Shown: positions 16,342-24,997 of the stretch, piece by piece | Layout: each line of letters opens with the position of its first letter | How positions within the stretch are numbered: position 1 is the stretch's first letter | Assembly (NCBI GenBank): GCA_004193285.1 | Contig: SECP01000029.1 | Coordinates: 37,352 to 101,351 of the forward strand | Length of the DNA stretch: 64,000 bases | Reading direction: 5' to 3' | DNA from: Myxococcales bacterium | Lineage (GTDB): Bacteria; Myxococcota_A; Polyangia; Polyangiales; Polyangiaceae | Notes under the pieces: generated by a model | Database searches by the model: none | What the model was told of the DNA's origin: nothing | Seen by the model: the letters and a program-made list of their open reading frames with translations, nothing else | Position numbers and translations under genes: made by a program

Positions 16342-18360
16342 TCAGACGTCCTTTGCTCCGGGGTCCGTGCCGCTGGCTTTCTCCAAATCCAGGATCTTGG
16401 CGCCGCCGACGTAGCTCTTGGTCTCGTACTTGGTGATTTTGCCGACCTTGCGCACGATCTCCGCCATGCGCTCCGACTCGCGGATGATGACCGCGGCCGC
16501 GCTCGAGAGCTGCGGCTCCTCTTCGAGCTTTCGTCGCAACAGCTCAGCGTAGCCGATCACGCTCGTGAGCGGTTGATTGAGCTCGTGAGCGGCCGCGCCC
16601 GCAAGCTCCGCAACGATGGCCATGCGCTCGCGACCGCGCAGCTCTTCTTGGGCCCGCTCCAGCCGCTCCTGCATGCGCAGGCGCTCGCGGATGTCCGTAA
16701 AGATACCTACGCTGCCGATGGGGCGGCCGTTGTCTAGGACGAGGGATGCCGAGAGCGTGACCGGGATCTGCTCGCCGCCGGCGCCCAGCATGTCCACTCG
16801 GTAGTCCTCCAGGCGGCCGTAGCCGCTGACCTCGGGGTCGCGGATGCGCCGCATGATGTCGCGCGCGACGCCCTGCGGATAGAGCCGCTCCACCCGCATC
16901 TTGCCCACGACGTCGCTCGGCGCGTAGCCGAAGATACGGGCCGCCGCGCGGTTGAAGAGCAGCACCGTGCCCTTGAGGTTGGCGGAGACGATGCCGTCCA
17001 CCGAGCTGTCGATGACGCGCTCCAAAAATTCTTTGGTCTGCTTCAGCTCGATCGCGGTCTGGCGCTCTTGAGTGACGTCTCGGAACGTGCACAGCACGGC
17101 GTCGTCTTCGTGGAGCACGGAGCTGAAGCTCACGTTGATGGTGATCGGCTCGGTGGACTTGTGGCTGATGACGATGTCCACCCCGCGCGGATAGATGCCG
17201 TCGGAGAACCCGCGCAGCATCCTCTCGCCGCGCTCTCGGCCTTCCGGCGTCACCAGCCCGGTGATGCGTAGCGCGGTGAGCTCGGTCTCGGTGTAGCCGA
17301 TGATTTCGCGCGCGCGCGGGTTCGCGAACAAGATTTGGCCGGTACGGTCGATGACGATCATGCCGTCCGCCGCGCTCTCGAAGAAGTCTGCGTAGCGGCG
17401 AAACAACTGCACCCGGCGCTCTGCCTCTTGCCGCGCGGTAGTGATTTTTTCGGTTTCGGCCCGGAGCGATTGCAAAATGCGCGCGTTGCGGAGCGCAATC
17501 GCCATCGCGTTGGCGACCGTGGTCACCAAGGAGAGATCGTACGCGTGGAAGGCGGCGCGACCTTTGGAGCGCAGGAAGAGCACGCCCATCGGGCCGTGGT
17601 CGTGGAGGATGGGCAAGAGCGCTAGCGAGTTGAACCCGGGGGCCGCCTCACGTTGCCGCACCACCTCGAAGAGCGGGTGGCGAGCGGCGTCGCGGATCAC
17701 GAGCGCGCGACCGGTACGAAACACTTCGCGAATCTCGGGATACTTTCCGAGATCGATGGGGAGGTCGCGCAGCTGCTCGTCGTCGCTCGTTGCCAGCACG
17801 TAGCCCAGGTCCCCGGACTCGGCGAACAGCACGATGCTGCAGCGGTCCACGTGCGCCACCTGCGCGACGCGCTGCACGACCGTGAAGAGGATGTCCCTTA
17901 TGTCCAGGGTGGAAGCGAGCTTTTGAGTGAGCTCCAGAACCGTTTGTTGGTGGCGTTCGCGCTGGCTAATGCGCTCGACGTACTCGCGCACGCGCATCTG
18001 CCCCCGCAGGCGGGCGATGAGCTCCGCCGCACGGAAGGGCTTATGAACGTAGTCGTCCGCGCCGGACGCAAAAACCCGCTCGATCTCCTCGTCAGACTCG
18101 AGCGCGGTGAGCACCACCACCGGCACCTCCGCCAGGCGCGGGGTCTGCCGGATATGCTGCAAGATCGCATAACCGTCCGGCGCTGGCATGACCAGATCCA
18201 GCAGCACTACCTGCGGCACGTGGTCCGCCAGGTAGGCCAGCGCCTCGTTGCCCGAGTCGCAGGCCACGTTGTTGAGACCGGCGTCGCTGAGCGTCTGGCA
18301 CAGCACATGCCGACTGACGGCGTCGTCATCGACGACCAGGATGGTCTCTTCGAAGGCCAC
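16342..18360 (-). CDS. REC-GAF-PAS-PAS-HisKA protein lacking an ATPase domain
   Basis: 672 aa signalling protein. In order: receiver domain (5-120) with phosphoacceptor D55 (VLLDLVMPAPDG) and K107 (HKPF); GAF (about 138-300); two PAS domains (about 322-435 and 446-562, IDRTGQILFANPRAREIIGY and VSANLKGTVLLFNRAAARIF); HisKA (about 580-650) with H592 in AAHELNQPLTSVIGYAELL. The protein ends 80 residues after this His. No N, G1, F or G2 box follows, and no frame continues them, so the catalytic HATPase domain is absent. The complete kinase encoded one base downstream is the natural partner for trans-phosphorylation (inference). Confidence 0.9.
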   Translation of the reverse strand: MAFEETILVVDDDAVSRHVLCQTLSDAGLNNVACDSGNEALAYLADHVPQVVLLDLVMPAPDGYAILQHIRQTPRLAEVPVVVLTALESDEEIERVFASGADDYVHKPFRAAELIARLRGQMRVREYVERISQRERHQQTVLELTQKLASTLDIRDILFTVVQRVAQVAHVDRCSIVLFAESGDLGYVLATSDDEQLRDLPIDLGKYPEIREVFRTGRALVIRDAARHPLFEVVRQREAAPGFNSLALLPILHDHGPMGVLFLRSKGRAAFHAYDLSLVTTVANAMAIALRNARILQSLRAETEKITTARQEAERRVQLFRRYADFFESAADGMIVIDRTGQILFANPRAREIIGYTETELTALRITGLVTPEGRERGERMLRGFSDGIYPRGVDIVISHKSTEPITINVSFSSVLHEDDAVLCTFRDVTQERQTAIELKQTKEFLERVIDSSVDGIVSANLKGTVLLFNRAAARIFGYAPSDVVGKMRVERLYPQGVARDIMRRIRDPEVSGYGRLEDYRVDMLGAGGEQIPVTLSASLVLDNGRPIGSVGIFTDIRERLRMQERLERAQEELRGRERMAIVAELAGAAAHELNQPLTSVIGYAELLRRKLEEEPQLSSAAAVIIRESERMAEIVRKVGKITKYETKSYVGGAKILDLEKASGTDPGAKDV

Positions 18361-18454
18361 GAAGGGACTAAGGCTATCACGCTAGGCCCTGCGCGGGCTG
18401 ACCTGCGTTTTCCTCGTTTTGCGTTCCGGGGGGCTTCTCGGTATATACGGCCGC

Positions 18455-19027
18455 GTGAGTCGGGTCCCGCCGCACGCTTCAGGGTCTCCCCCTCCTACCG
18501 AGCGGGCCGATGACGTCGAGCACTTGGAGGAGCTCGGGGACGACGCCATCATCGCGCAACAGTTGGGCGCCCACGCGCCCCAGCCACGCGCGCAGGTGAC
18601 CGAAGAAGCGCGCTCGATCGTGATCTCGGACCACCCCGCGCCGGGCTCGAATCCGCCTTCGGATCCGAGAATGCCGCGCAATTCGAGCTCCGGCGGCCGC
18701 CGTCGCTCGGAGCGAACCGAGAAGACGGTCGTCATTCGTGACCGTCGCCAGGTGGAAGAGCTGCGGCGGCAAATGGCTCAGCACCAAGAGCGCCTGGCCG
18801 CGCCCCCCGCCGCTCAGAACAAGAGCGTGGTCTTGTGGGTGATTGTGGGTGTGGCTGCGTTCCTGGCAGGCGGGCTGGTGGCGTTGTTCGCCACCCGTGA
18901 AGAGAGCGTGAGCCCGGCTCAGCTGGCGCCGGCACCCTCCGCCGCCGCCGCACCGAAGGCGCCGCCCACCCCGACCGGTGAGCCGCCTTCGGTGAGCATC
19001 GACGAGCTCCCGATCGAGCACAAGTAG
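18455..19027 (+). CDS. Single-pass membrane protein with disordered flanks
   Basis: 190 aa from a GTG at 18455 (the frame is open 12 codons further upstream to a TTG). The cytoplasmic part is Pro/Ser/Arg-rich and disordered, with EKTVVIRDRRQVEELRRQ, possibly a short coiled helix, before the membrane. One hydrophobic segment spans about 124-147 (WVIVGVAAFLAGGLVALF). The exported tail is short and Ala/Pro-rich. No family recognised. It is divergent from the REC-GAF-PAS gene and convergent with the M16 peptidase. Confidence 0.65.
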   Translation: MSRVPPHASGSPPPTERADDVEHLEELGDDAIIAQQLGAHAPQPRAQVTEEARSIVISDHPAPGSNPPSDPRMPRNSSSGGRRRSERTEKTVVIRDRRQVEELRRQMAQHQERLAAPPAAQNKSVVLWVIVGVAAFLAGGLVALFATREESVSPAQLAPAPSAAAAPKAPPTPTGEPPSVSIDELPIEHK

Positions 19028-19033
19028 CGGTCG

Positions 19034-20530
19034 CTACTCGGTGAGCTCGGGCGGCGCGGCTTGCACCTGGTAGCCCAGCGCGAGCAGCGGCTTCTCGATC
19101 TGCTGGCGATCCCCGACCACGACGACGAGCAAGCGATCCAGGTCGATCGCGGCCGCGGCGCGCGCGAGCGACTCCGGCGTCTCCGCAGCGAGCAAGCTCG
19201 GGTACTTCTGAAAGTAGTCCCCCGGGAGACCATGCAGCCAGAGCTCCGAGAGCGTGCTGCCGAGGCGCTGGCCGTACTCCAGGCGAGCCCCGACCGATTG
19301 CACCAGATCCGCACGGGCGCGAGCCACCTCTTCGGCGCGGATGGGCTTGCCGAGCTTGGGATCCTTGAGCTGCGCGAGCTCCTTCATCGCTTCCTTCAAC
19401 GCGTCGGCGGTCACGTCCGTCCGCACGCTGGTCGCGAGCAGCAGCGCCCCCCAGCTGCGCGTCGCCAAGTTCTGCGCTCGAGCGCCGTAAGTGTAGGCGT
19501 GCTCCTCGCGCAGATTCAGATTGAGGCGCGAGGTGAAGAGCCCACCGAAAAGGGTGGTGAGCAGCTCGCGTTGTTCGTAGCCAGGGTCGCTACGTTTGCC
19601 GGCGAGCTGAGCGATCATCAGCGACGACTGCACCGCGCCTGGGCGGTCCACGAGGAGTAGTCGCTTGGTCTGCGGCGGGGCGGGCGGCACGAAGGGCTGC
19701 TCGAGCTCGCTCTGGCCCGGGGTTAGCTTTCCTAGTGCTTTTTCCGCGCTCTTGGCGATCGCGCTCGGGTCCACGTCCCCGACCACGATCAGTAGCGCGT
19801 CGCCGGCGCGGTAGGCTTTGCGATGGAAGTCGCTCACGTCCTTCAGGGTGAGCTTGCGAACGTCCACGAGGCTGCCGCTGACGGGGCTGCCGTGCGGCTT
19901 ACCGAGCAAGCTGCCGAGCGTCGCCAATGAGCCGAGCCGCTCCGGCGCTTGCCGCTCGCTCCGAAGCCCGTCCAACCACTCGTTCTTCACGCGCTCGAAG
20001 TCCACCGGGAGCAGGGCTGGCTCGGTGGAGACCTCACCCAATAGTTGCAGCGCGCGGTCCACGTCTCGAGTCAGCGCGGAGAGCGAGAGGGAGGACGTGT
20101 CCCGGCCGGCGTCTTCGTCCAGAGTCGTCCCGAGTTGCTCGACCTCTTCGGCGAGCTTCACTCCCGGGTGGCGCTTCGTGCCCTCCGTCAGCAAGCGCGC
20201 AGTGAGCGCGGCGAGCCCGCTCTTGTCCGGGGGGCACGCCGCGCCCCCGTGACGAAACACGAGCGAGATCGACGCGACCGGCACGGGCTTGCGGGCCACC
20301 ATGACCGTGAGGCCGTTCTTCAGCTTGACCTGCTCCGGTACCGGGAAGTGAACCTCCGAGGCGGGGCCCGCCGGGGGCCGTTGCGCCCGCCAAGGCTCGG
20401 GATCTTTCGAGGCCGGGCCCGGCGCGGCGCTGGGCTGCGTCCGCGCAGTGGGCTGAACCTTCGTCGTCTGAGCGCCGCCGCAAGCGAACGTTGCGCCAAG
20501 GAGTAAGGCGATGGACCAGGCGTGCTTCAT
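19034..20530 (-). CDS. M16-family peptidase-like protein without zinc site (non-catalytic partner)
   Basis: 498 aa, exported: signal-like MKHAWSIALLLGATFACGG with a weak lipobox. It has the two-domain M16 fold (LKNGLTVMVARKPVPVASIS, then EHAYTYGARAQ in the second half). Where active members carry HxxEH this protein reads GLAALTAR (105-112), replacing both His and the Glu, so it cannot bind zinc. The ATG at 20530 overlaps the stop of the active M16 gene (ATGA). Such active/inactive pairs form heterodimers in processing peptidases and in bacterial two-gene M16 systems. Confidence 0.9.
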   Translation of the reverse strand: MKHAWSIALLLGATFACGGAQTTKVQPTARTQPSAAPGPASKDPEPWRAQRPPAGPASEVHFPVPEQVKLKNGLTVMVARKPVPVASISLVFRHGGAACPPDKSGLAALTARLLTEGTKRHPGVKLAEEVEQLGTTLDEDAGRDTSSLSLSALTRDVDRALQLLGEVSTEPALLPVDFERVKNEWLDGLRSERQAPERLGSLATLGSLLGKPHGSPVSGSLVDVRKLTLKDVSDFHRKAYRAGDALLIVVGDVDPSAIAKSAEKALGKLTPGQSELEQPFVPPAPPQTKRLLLVDRPGAVQSSLMIAQLAGKRSDPGYEQRELLTTLFGGLFTSRLNLNLREEHAYTYGARAQNLATRSWGALLLATSVRTDVTADALKEAMKELAQLKDPKLGKPIRAEEVARARADLVQSVGARLEYGQRLGSTLSELWLHGLPGDYFQKYPSLLAAETPESLARAAAAIDLDRLLVVVVGDRQQIEKPLLALGYQVQAAPPELTE

Positions 20531-21987
20531 GGCTTCTTCTCCGGAGCCGGGGCGGCTTTGGGCTTGGGCTCGGTTACGACCGTCACGCGCTGCCCCGCGC
20601 CGAGGTGCTCGCGCAAAACGCGCTGCACGTCCGCCGAAGAGACCTTCTCGATTTGCTCGACCCATTTCGGAAGGTACCCAGGGTCCCCCGTGTAGTGGTT
20701 GAAGCGCTGCAGCAACCCGGCGCGGCCGGACTCGCCACCAGGGCCGTTGAGCAGCTCCAGGCTCTTCAGGGTCGTCAGCAAGATGCCGCGTTTGGCGCGC
20801 TCGAGCTCCACCGGCGTCGGCCCCGCTTTCTCGAGCGCCGCTAGCTCCTCCGCCAGCGCGCTCTCCAGCTGTTGCACCGTCTTGCCCGTAGCGGCGGTGG
20901 CGCTCACGGTGACGATGCCCGCCAGCTGATTGGAGTCCTGGCTGGCGCTCACCTCGGAAGCGAGCTTCTTCTCTACGACGAGCCTTTGATACAGGCGGGT
21001 GGCTTTCCCGCCGGCCAGCACCGCCATCGCCACGTCCACGATCGGGTCGTCTACCGTGTACGCGGGTGGCGTGCGGTAACCGAAAGTCACTTGCGCGAGC
21101 TCCACCGGCTCCTGAACGACGTACCGGCCTACCTTGGCCGGCACCTGGGTTGGCTGCGGGGTAGGCTTCTTGGGTCGATCCACCAAGGTGCCGAAATACT
21201 TTTGTACCGACGCCTTCACGATCGCCGGATCGAAGTCGCCCGCGATGGTGAGGGTCGCGTTGCTCGGCGTGTAGTAGTCCCGGAAAAAGCCCTTCACGTC
21301 TTCCAGCGTCGCCGCCGAAAGGTCCGCCATGGAGCCGATGATGGCGCCGTTGTACGGGTGACCCGAAGGAAACAACGAGTCTACCAGCATGAGGTAGCTT
21401 GGCCCGTACGGCGCGTTGTCGAAGCTCTGCCGGCGCTCGTTCTTGACGACGTCCCGCTGCACGTCCAGCAGGCCTTGGTCGAGGACGTCCAGCAGGTAGC
21501 CCATGCGGTCGCTCTCGATCCAGAGCACCATGTCTAGCTGCTCGCGCGGCACCGTCTCGAAGTAGTTGGTGCGGTCGTAGCTGGTGGTGCCGTTCACGTT
21601 CGTGGCCCCCACGCTCTCCAAGAGCACGTCGAAGTCACGACCGACGTGGCGAGAGCCGGAGAACATCAAATGCTCGAACAAGTGTGCGAAGCCCGAGCGG
21701 CCCGGCGCCTCGTTACGAGGCCCCACGTGGTACCAAATGTTGACCGCGACGAGGGGGAGGGAAGGGTCGCGGTGCAAGATCACGCTGAGCCCATTGGCGA
21801 GCGTGACCTTCTCGAACGCGATGCGCGACGCGCTGGATGGGCTGCGTTCGAGCTCTGGCTTCGGCGCCGCCGGTTCGACAGGTGCAGCCCGCTTCGCGGC
21901 TTCGCTCGGCGCTGGCTTGGTTTGAGCCGGAGCCGAGAGCGGCAGCGCGAACAGGCCGATCGCGGTGAGCAGCAAGGCTTGTCGCAT
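20527..21987 (-). CDS. M16 zinc peptidase (active, exported)
   Basis: 486 aa, with signal peptide MRQALLLTAIGLFALPLSAPAQ. The chosen ATG at 21987 begins it; the frame is open further upstream but there encodes Arg/Pro-rich shadow of the divergent gene. The M16 zinc motif HLFEH is at 102-106 and the third ligand E184 lies in VVKNERRQ, the expected 77 residues later. The second half carries the non-catalytic M16 domain (GGKATRLYQRLVVEKKLA). It is the first gene of a pair with the inactive homologue and probably works as the catalytic subunit in the periplasm. Confidence 0.93.
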   Translation of the reverse strand: MRQALLLTAIGLFALPLSAPAQTKPAPSEAAKRAAPVEPAAPKPELERSPSSASRIAFEKVTLANGLSVILHRDPSLPLVAVNIWYHVGPRNEAPGRSGFAHLFEHLMFSGSRHVGRDFDVLLESVGATNVNGTTSYDRTNYFETVPREQLDMVLWIESDRMGYLLDVLDQGLLDVQRDVVKNERRQSFDNAPYGPSYLMLVDSLFPSGHPYNGAIIGSMADLSAATLEDVKGFFRDYYTPSNATLTIAGDFDPAIVKASVQKYFGTLVDRPKKPTPQPTQVPAKVGRYVVQEPVELAQVTFGYRTPPAYTVDDPIVDVAMAVLAGGKATRLYQRLVVEKKLASEVSASQDSNQLAGIVTVSATAATGKTVQQLESALAEELAALEKAGPTPVELERAKRGILLTTLKSLELLNGPGGESGRAGLLQRFNHYTGDPGYLPKWVEQIEKVSSADVQRVLREHLGAGQRVTVVTEPKPKAAPAPEKKP

Positions 21988-22064
21988 GGGCGAGTTCGTA
22001 CGTGACTTTCGCGCGGAGCGCGAGCAGTTCCGCCGGAGCCGTAGGGGTGATACGAGTACGTCAC

Positions 22065-22730
22065 ATGTCGCAGCACGGCTCGGGATATGGCGGTCCTCCT
22101 GGTTACCCGCCCGGGGGTGGTTACCCGCCGGGTGGTGGAGCTCCTCCTCCCGGTTACCCGCCCGGCGGCGGTCAGCCGCCCGGTTACGGCGGCCCGCCGC
22201 AAGGTGGTCCTCCGGGTTATGGCGGTCCTCCTGGCTACGGTGGGCCTCCGCAAGGCGGTCCTCCGGGTTATGGCGGTCCTCCTCCGGGCTATCCGGGCGC
22301 TCCGGGCCAACCGCAGCTCGGCTACGCGCCGCCGCCACCGGTCAAGAAGTCCAACGCCCTCATGTGGGTCGGCATCGGCTGCGGCGGGCTCTTGCTGCTC
22401 TCCGCCATCGCCAGCGTCGGCGCTTACTTCTTCGTGTCGAAGAAGGTCGAGGAGGCGGGCCTCGCGCTCAGCGCCGCCGCTGCTTCTGCGGGCGCTCCCG
22501 CCGTCCCCGGCGCACCGGCAGAAGGCGCGACGGACTCTTCGGGCGCTCCTCTCGGCGGGGCCTGCGCCAAGGCGGCGGAGTGCTGCCGCAAAATCATCAA
22601 GAAGAGCAACGCCGGCGCGCAGGCGGAGGCGGGCTGCCTCGCGCTCAAGCAGCTTCCGGAGGCGAGCTGCGACCAACCGCTGCAAAGCTACAAGCAGTCG
22701 GCGAAGCTACTCGGCGTCAGCTGCGACTGA
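22065..22730 (+). CDS. Membrane protein with Gly-Tyr-Pro repeat N-terminus
   Basis: 221 aa from the ATG at 22065 (GGGGT lies upstream). Residues about 5-90 are imperfect repeats of GYPPGGG and GGPPGYGGPPQG, a low-complexity, probably condensate-prone or spacer region. One membrane segment follows (about 101-124, LMWVGIGCGGLLLLSAIASV). The C-terminal part has an Ala-rich linker and a small Cys-containing module (ACAKAAECCRKIIKKSN, CLALKQLPEASCD, LLGVSC) whose Cys could form disulfides. The stop overlaps the 3' end of the convergent E1 gene by 14 bases. Confidence 0.72.
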   Translation: MSQHGSGYGGPPGYPPGGGYPPGGGAPPPGYPPGGGQPPGYGGPPQGGPPGYGGPPGYGGPPQGGPPGYGGPPPGYPGAPGQPQLGYAPPPPVKKSNALMWVGIGCGGLLLLSAIASVGAYFFVSKKVEEAGLALSAAAASAGAPAVPGAPAEGATDSSGAPLGGACAKAAECCRKIIKKSNAGAQAEAGCLALKQLPEASCDQPLQSYKQSAKLLGVSCD

Positions 22731-24855
22731 GCTTCAACGCTGCCTCCAGGATCTCCCCTTGGGAGACGAGCACCAGCTCGGCCGCATCACCGAGCGGGAT
22801 GAAGCAGTCCGCGGCGGTGACGCGCGCTGCTCTCACTCCCGGCGCGCGCTCATGAAGACCAGCCAGCAGCGCTTCGCTCACGTTGCCGCTGTGGCGCGAC
22901 TCGTCGACGACCAGCACGCGCCCGGTAGCCCTCGCCGAGCGCAAGACGTCGTCCCAGGGCAGGGGAGCAATCCAGCGCAAGTCCAGCACCTCGGCCTGGA
23001 TACCGGCGGTCGCGAGCGCGCCCTTCGCGCGCTGGCACATCGACACACCATTGCCGTACGTGACGAAAGATAGGCGCGGTTGCGAAGCGGAGTACAGCCG
23101 CGCTCGGCCGTACTCGGCGCCGCCACTAGGCGCCGCCGCGAGCCATTGCCCGTCCCCTTCGCTCGTCAGATCTTTGCGATGGTAGAGCGCGATCGGCTCG
23201 ACGGAAACGACGACGTGCCCGTGCAGACGCCCGAGCGCGTGCGCGGTGCGATAAAGCGCGATGGCGTCGTCCGCTCGCGCCGGTACGCAGACGGAGATGC
23301 CGGGAATGTCCCGAAGCACCGCGAGCGAGTTGTCGTTGTGGAAGTGGCCACCGAAGCCCTTCTGATACGCGAGGCCCGCGATGCGCACGAGGGTGGGATT
23401 CTGGAGGGCGCCGTTGGAGAAGAAGCTGAAGGTGGCGGCCTCGCCGCGTAGCTGATCCTCCGCGTTGTGCAGGTAGGCCAGGTACTGAATCTCGGGGAGT
23501 GGGTAGAGTCCGAGCGTCGCGGCGCCGAGCGCGAGGCCCAAGATGGTTTGCTCGTCCAGCAAGGTGTTGAACACCCGCGCGTGACCGAAGCGATCGAGCA
23601 AGCCTTTGGTCGCGCCATAGACGCCGCCTTTCCTGGCCACGTCCTCGCCGAACAGGAGTGAGCCCGGGTCGCTGCGCAAGATCTCCGCGAGCGCGTAGCT
23701 CACGCCCTGCGCGAGGGTCATCGCTTCGGTCGGGGCCGCGGGCCGTGCTTTGGCCGCGAAACCTGCCGGTATCGGTCGCGCCAAGCTCTCCGCGACTTGC
23801 GCCCGCGAGGTGAGCCGGGGCGTCCCCACCGCTCGCTCCGCTTCGGCGCTCACGCGAGCTTGCGCCGCGCGCTCCAGCTCCAGCACGTCCGACGCGCTCA
23901 GCACGCCTCGGGCGACGAAATCGCGCGCGGCGCACCACACCGGGTCCCGCTCCGCCACCGCCTCCAGCTCCGGGCGCGAGCGGTAAGTCGTGTCCACGTC
24001 GCTGCCGGCATGACCGGCGAGCCGCACGCACGAGAGGTGGAGCACCGCCGGTCGCCGCGTCGCGCGGCAATGGGAGAGTGCCGCCTCCGTGACGTCGAAG
24101 CAAGCTTCCACGTCGGTGCCGTCCGCCGCGAAGTAGCGGACGTGCGGCAACGACTCCAGGCGCGCGCGCGTCCAGCCTGGCGGCGAGCGGACGCTCACTC
24201 CGAGCCCATTGTCCTCGCACACGAAGAGCAGCGGCAGCGGCAAGCTCTGGTGCGCGACCCAGCCCGCCGCATTGAAGGCGCCGAGCGCGGTGCTGTGGTT
24301 GACGCTCGCGTCCCCGAAGCTGCAGACGACGACCGCGTCGGCCGGCTCCTCTCCGAGCTGCTGCGCTTTCTTCCAGCCGAGAGCGTAGGCAAGGCCCACC
24401 GCGCGCGGCAAATGCGAAGCGATGGTGCTCGTTTGAGGGATGATACCGAGCGCGGTGCCGCCAAATACCTTGTGGCGGCCACCGCTGACGGGCTCGTCTC
24501 GAGAAGCAACGAGGGAGAGCGCGATGTCCCGCACGCCGTCCGTGCCCGAAGCTTGGCGTGACCGCTCGAGCTGAAGCGCCGCGCTTCGGTAGTGGACGAG
24601 GGTCGGATCCGTGAGCCGGGTGAGCCGCCCGAGCACCACGTTGGACTCGTGCCCAGCGCTGCCGATCGTGTAGTGCCCGGCGCCGCGCGCTCGCAGCTCC
24701 AGCGCCGCGATGTCCAGGTGGCGTGCGAGGAGCATCGACTCGAGGAGCTCGCGCGCCAGCGCGGGCGCAAAGCGCGACGTCCCACTACCCGCGGGAGTGC
24801 TCTCGAGCTCCTGCCGAAGGCGAGCGAGGAGCCCATTCAGTCTCTCGATGGACAT
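22717..24855 (-). CDS. Fused alpha-beta E1 component of a 2-oxoacid dehydrogenase
   Basis: 712 aa thiamine-diphosphate enzyme. The N-terminal half is E1-alpha-like, with the TPP/Mg motif GDASVNHSTALGAFNAA (181-197) closing at CEDNG (213-217). The C-terminal half from about 377 is E1-beta-like (QGVSYALAEILRSDPG, FGEDVARKGGVYGATKGL, FNTLLDEQTILGLALGAA, RHSGNVSEALLAGL). This resembles branched-chain 2-oxoacid or pyruvate E1 with the two subunits fused. No E2 or E3 gene is adjacent, so the complex partners are elsewhere and the substrate is uncertain. Confidence 0.85.
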   Translation of the reverse strand: MSIERLNGLLARLRQELESTPAGSGTSRFAPALARELLESMLLARHLDIAALELRARGAGHYTIGSAGHESNVVLGRLTRLTDPTLVHYRSAALQLERSRQASGTDGVRDIALSLVASRDEPVSGGRHKVFGGTALGIIPQTSTIASHLPRAVGLAYALGWKKAQQLGEEPADAVVVCSFGDASVNHSTALGAFNAAGWVAHQSLPLPLLFVCEDNGLGVSVRSPPGWTRARLESLPHVRYFAADGTDVEACFDVTEAALSHCRATRRPAVLHLSCVRLAGHAGSDVDTTYRSRPELEAVAERDPVWCAARDFVARGVLSASDVLELERAAQARVSAEAERAVGTPRLTSRAQVAESLARPIPAGFAAKARPAAPTEAMTLAQGVSYALAEILRSDPGSLLFGEDVARKGGVYGATKGLLDRFGHARVFNTLLDEQTILGLALGAATLGLYPLPEIQYLAYLHNAEDQLRGEAATFSFFSNGALQNPTLVRIAGLAYQKGFGGHFHNDNSLAVLRDIPGISVCVPARADDAIALYRTAHALGRLHGHVVVSVEPIALYHRKDLTSEGDGQWLAAAPSGGAEYGRARLYSASQPRLSFVTYGNGVSMCQRAKGALATAGIQAEVLDLRWIAPLPWDDVLRSARATGRVLVVDESRHSGNVSEALLAGLHERAPGVRAARVTAADCFIPLGDAAELVLVSQGEILEAALKLSRS

Positions 24856-24997
24856 GCGCCTTTACCTTCATAGTCCCGGCCCAGAATGGACTCCAGGCGG
24901 AAAAATCCGCACCCCAGCGCGGATTTTCGCCCTTGCCCTTGGAGTTCGGTTGGCCGGCTAATCTGAGTTGGGTTACTTCGATCCTCTCCTCCTCCAC

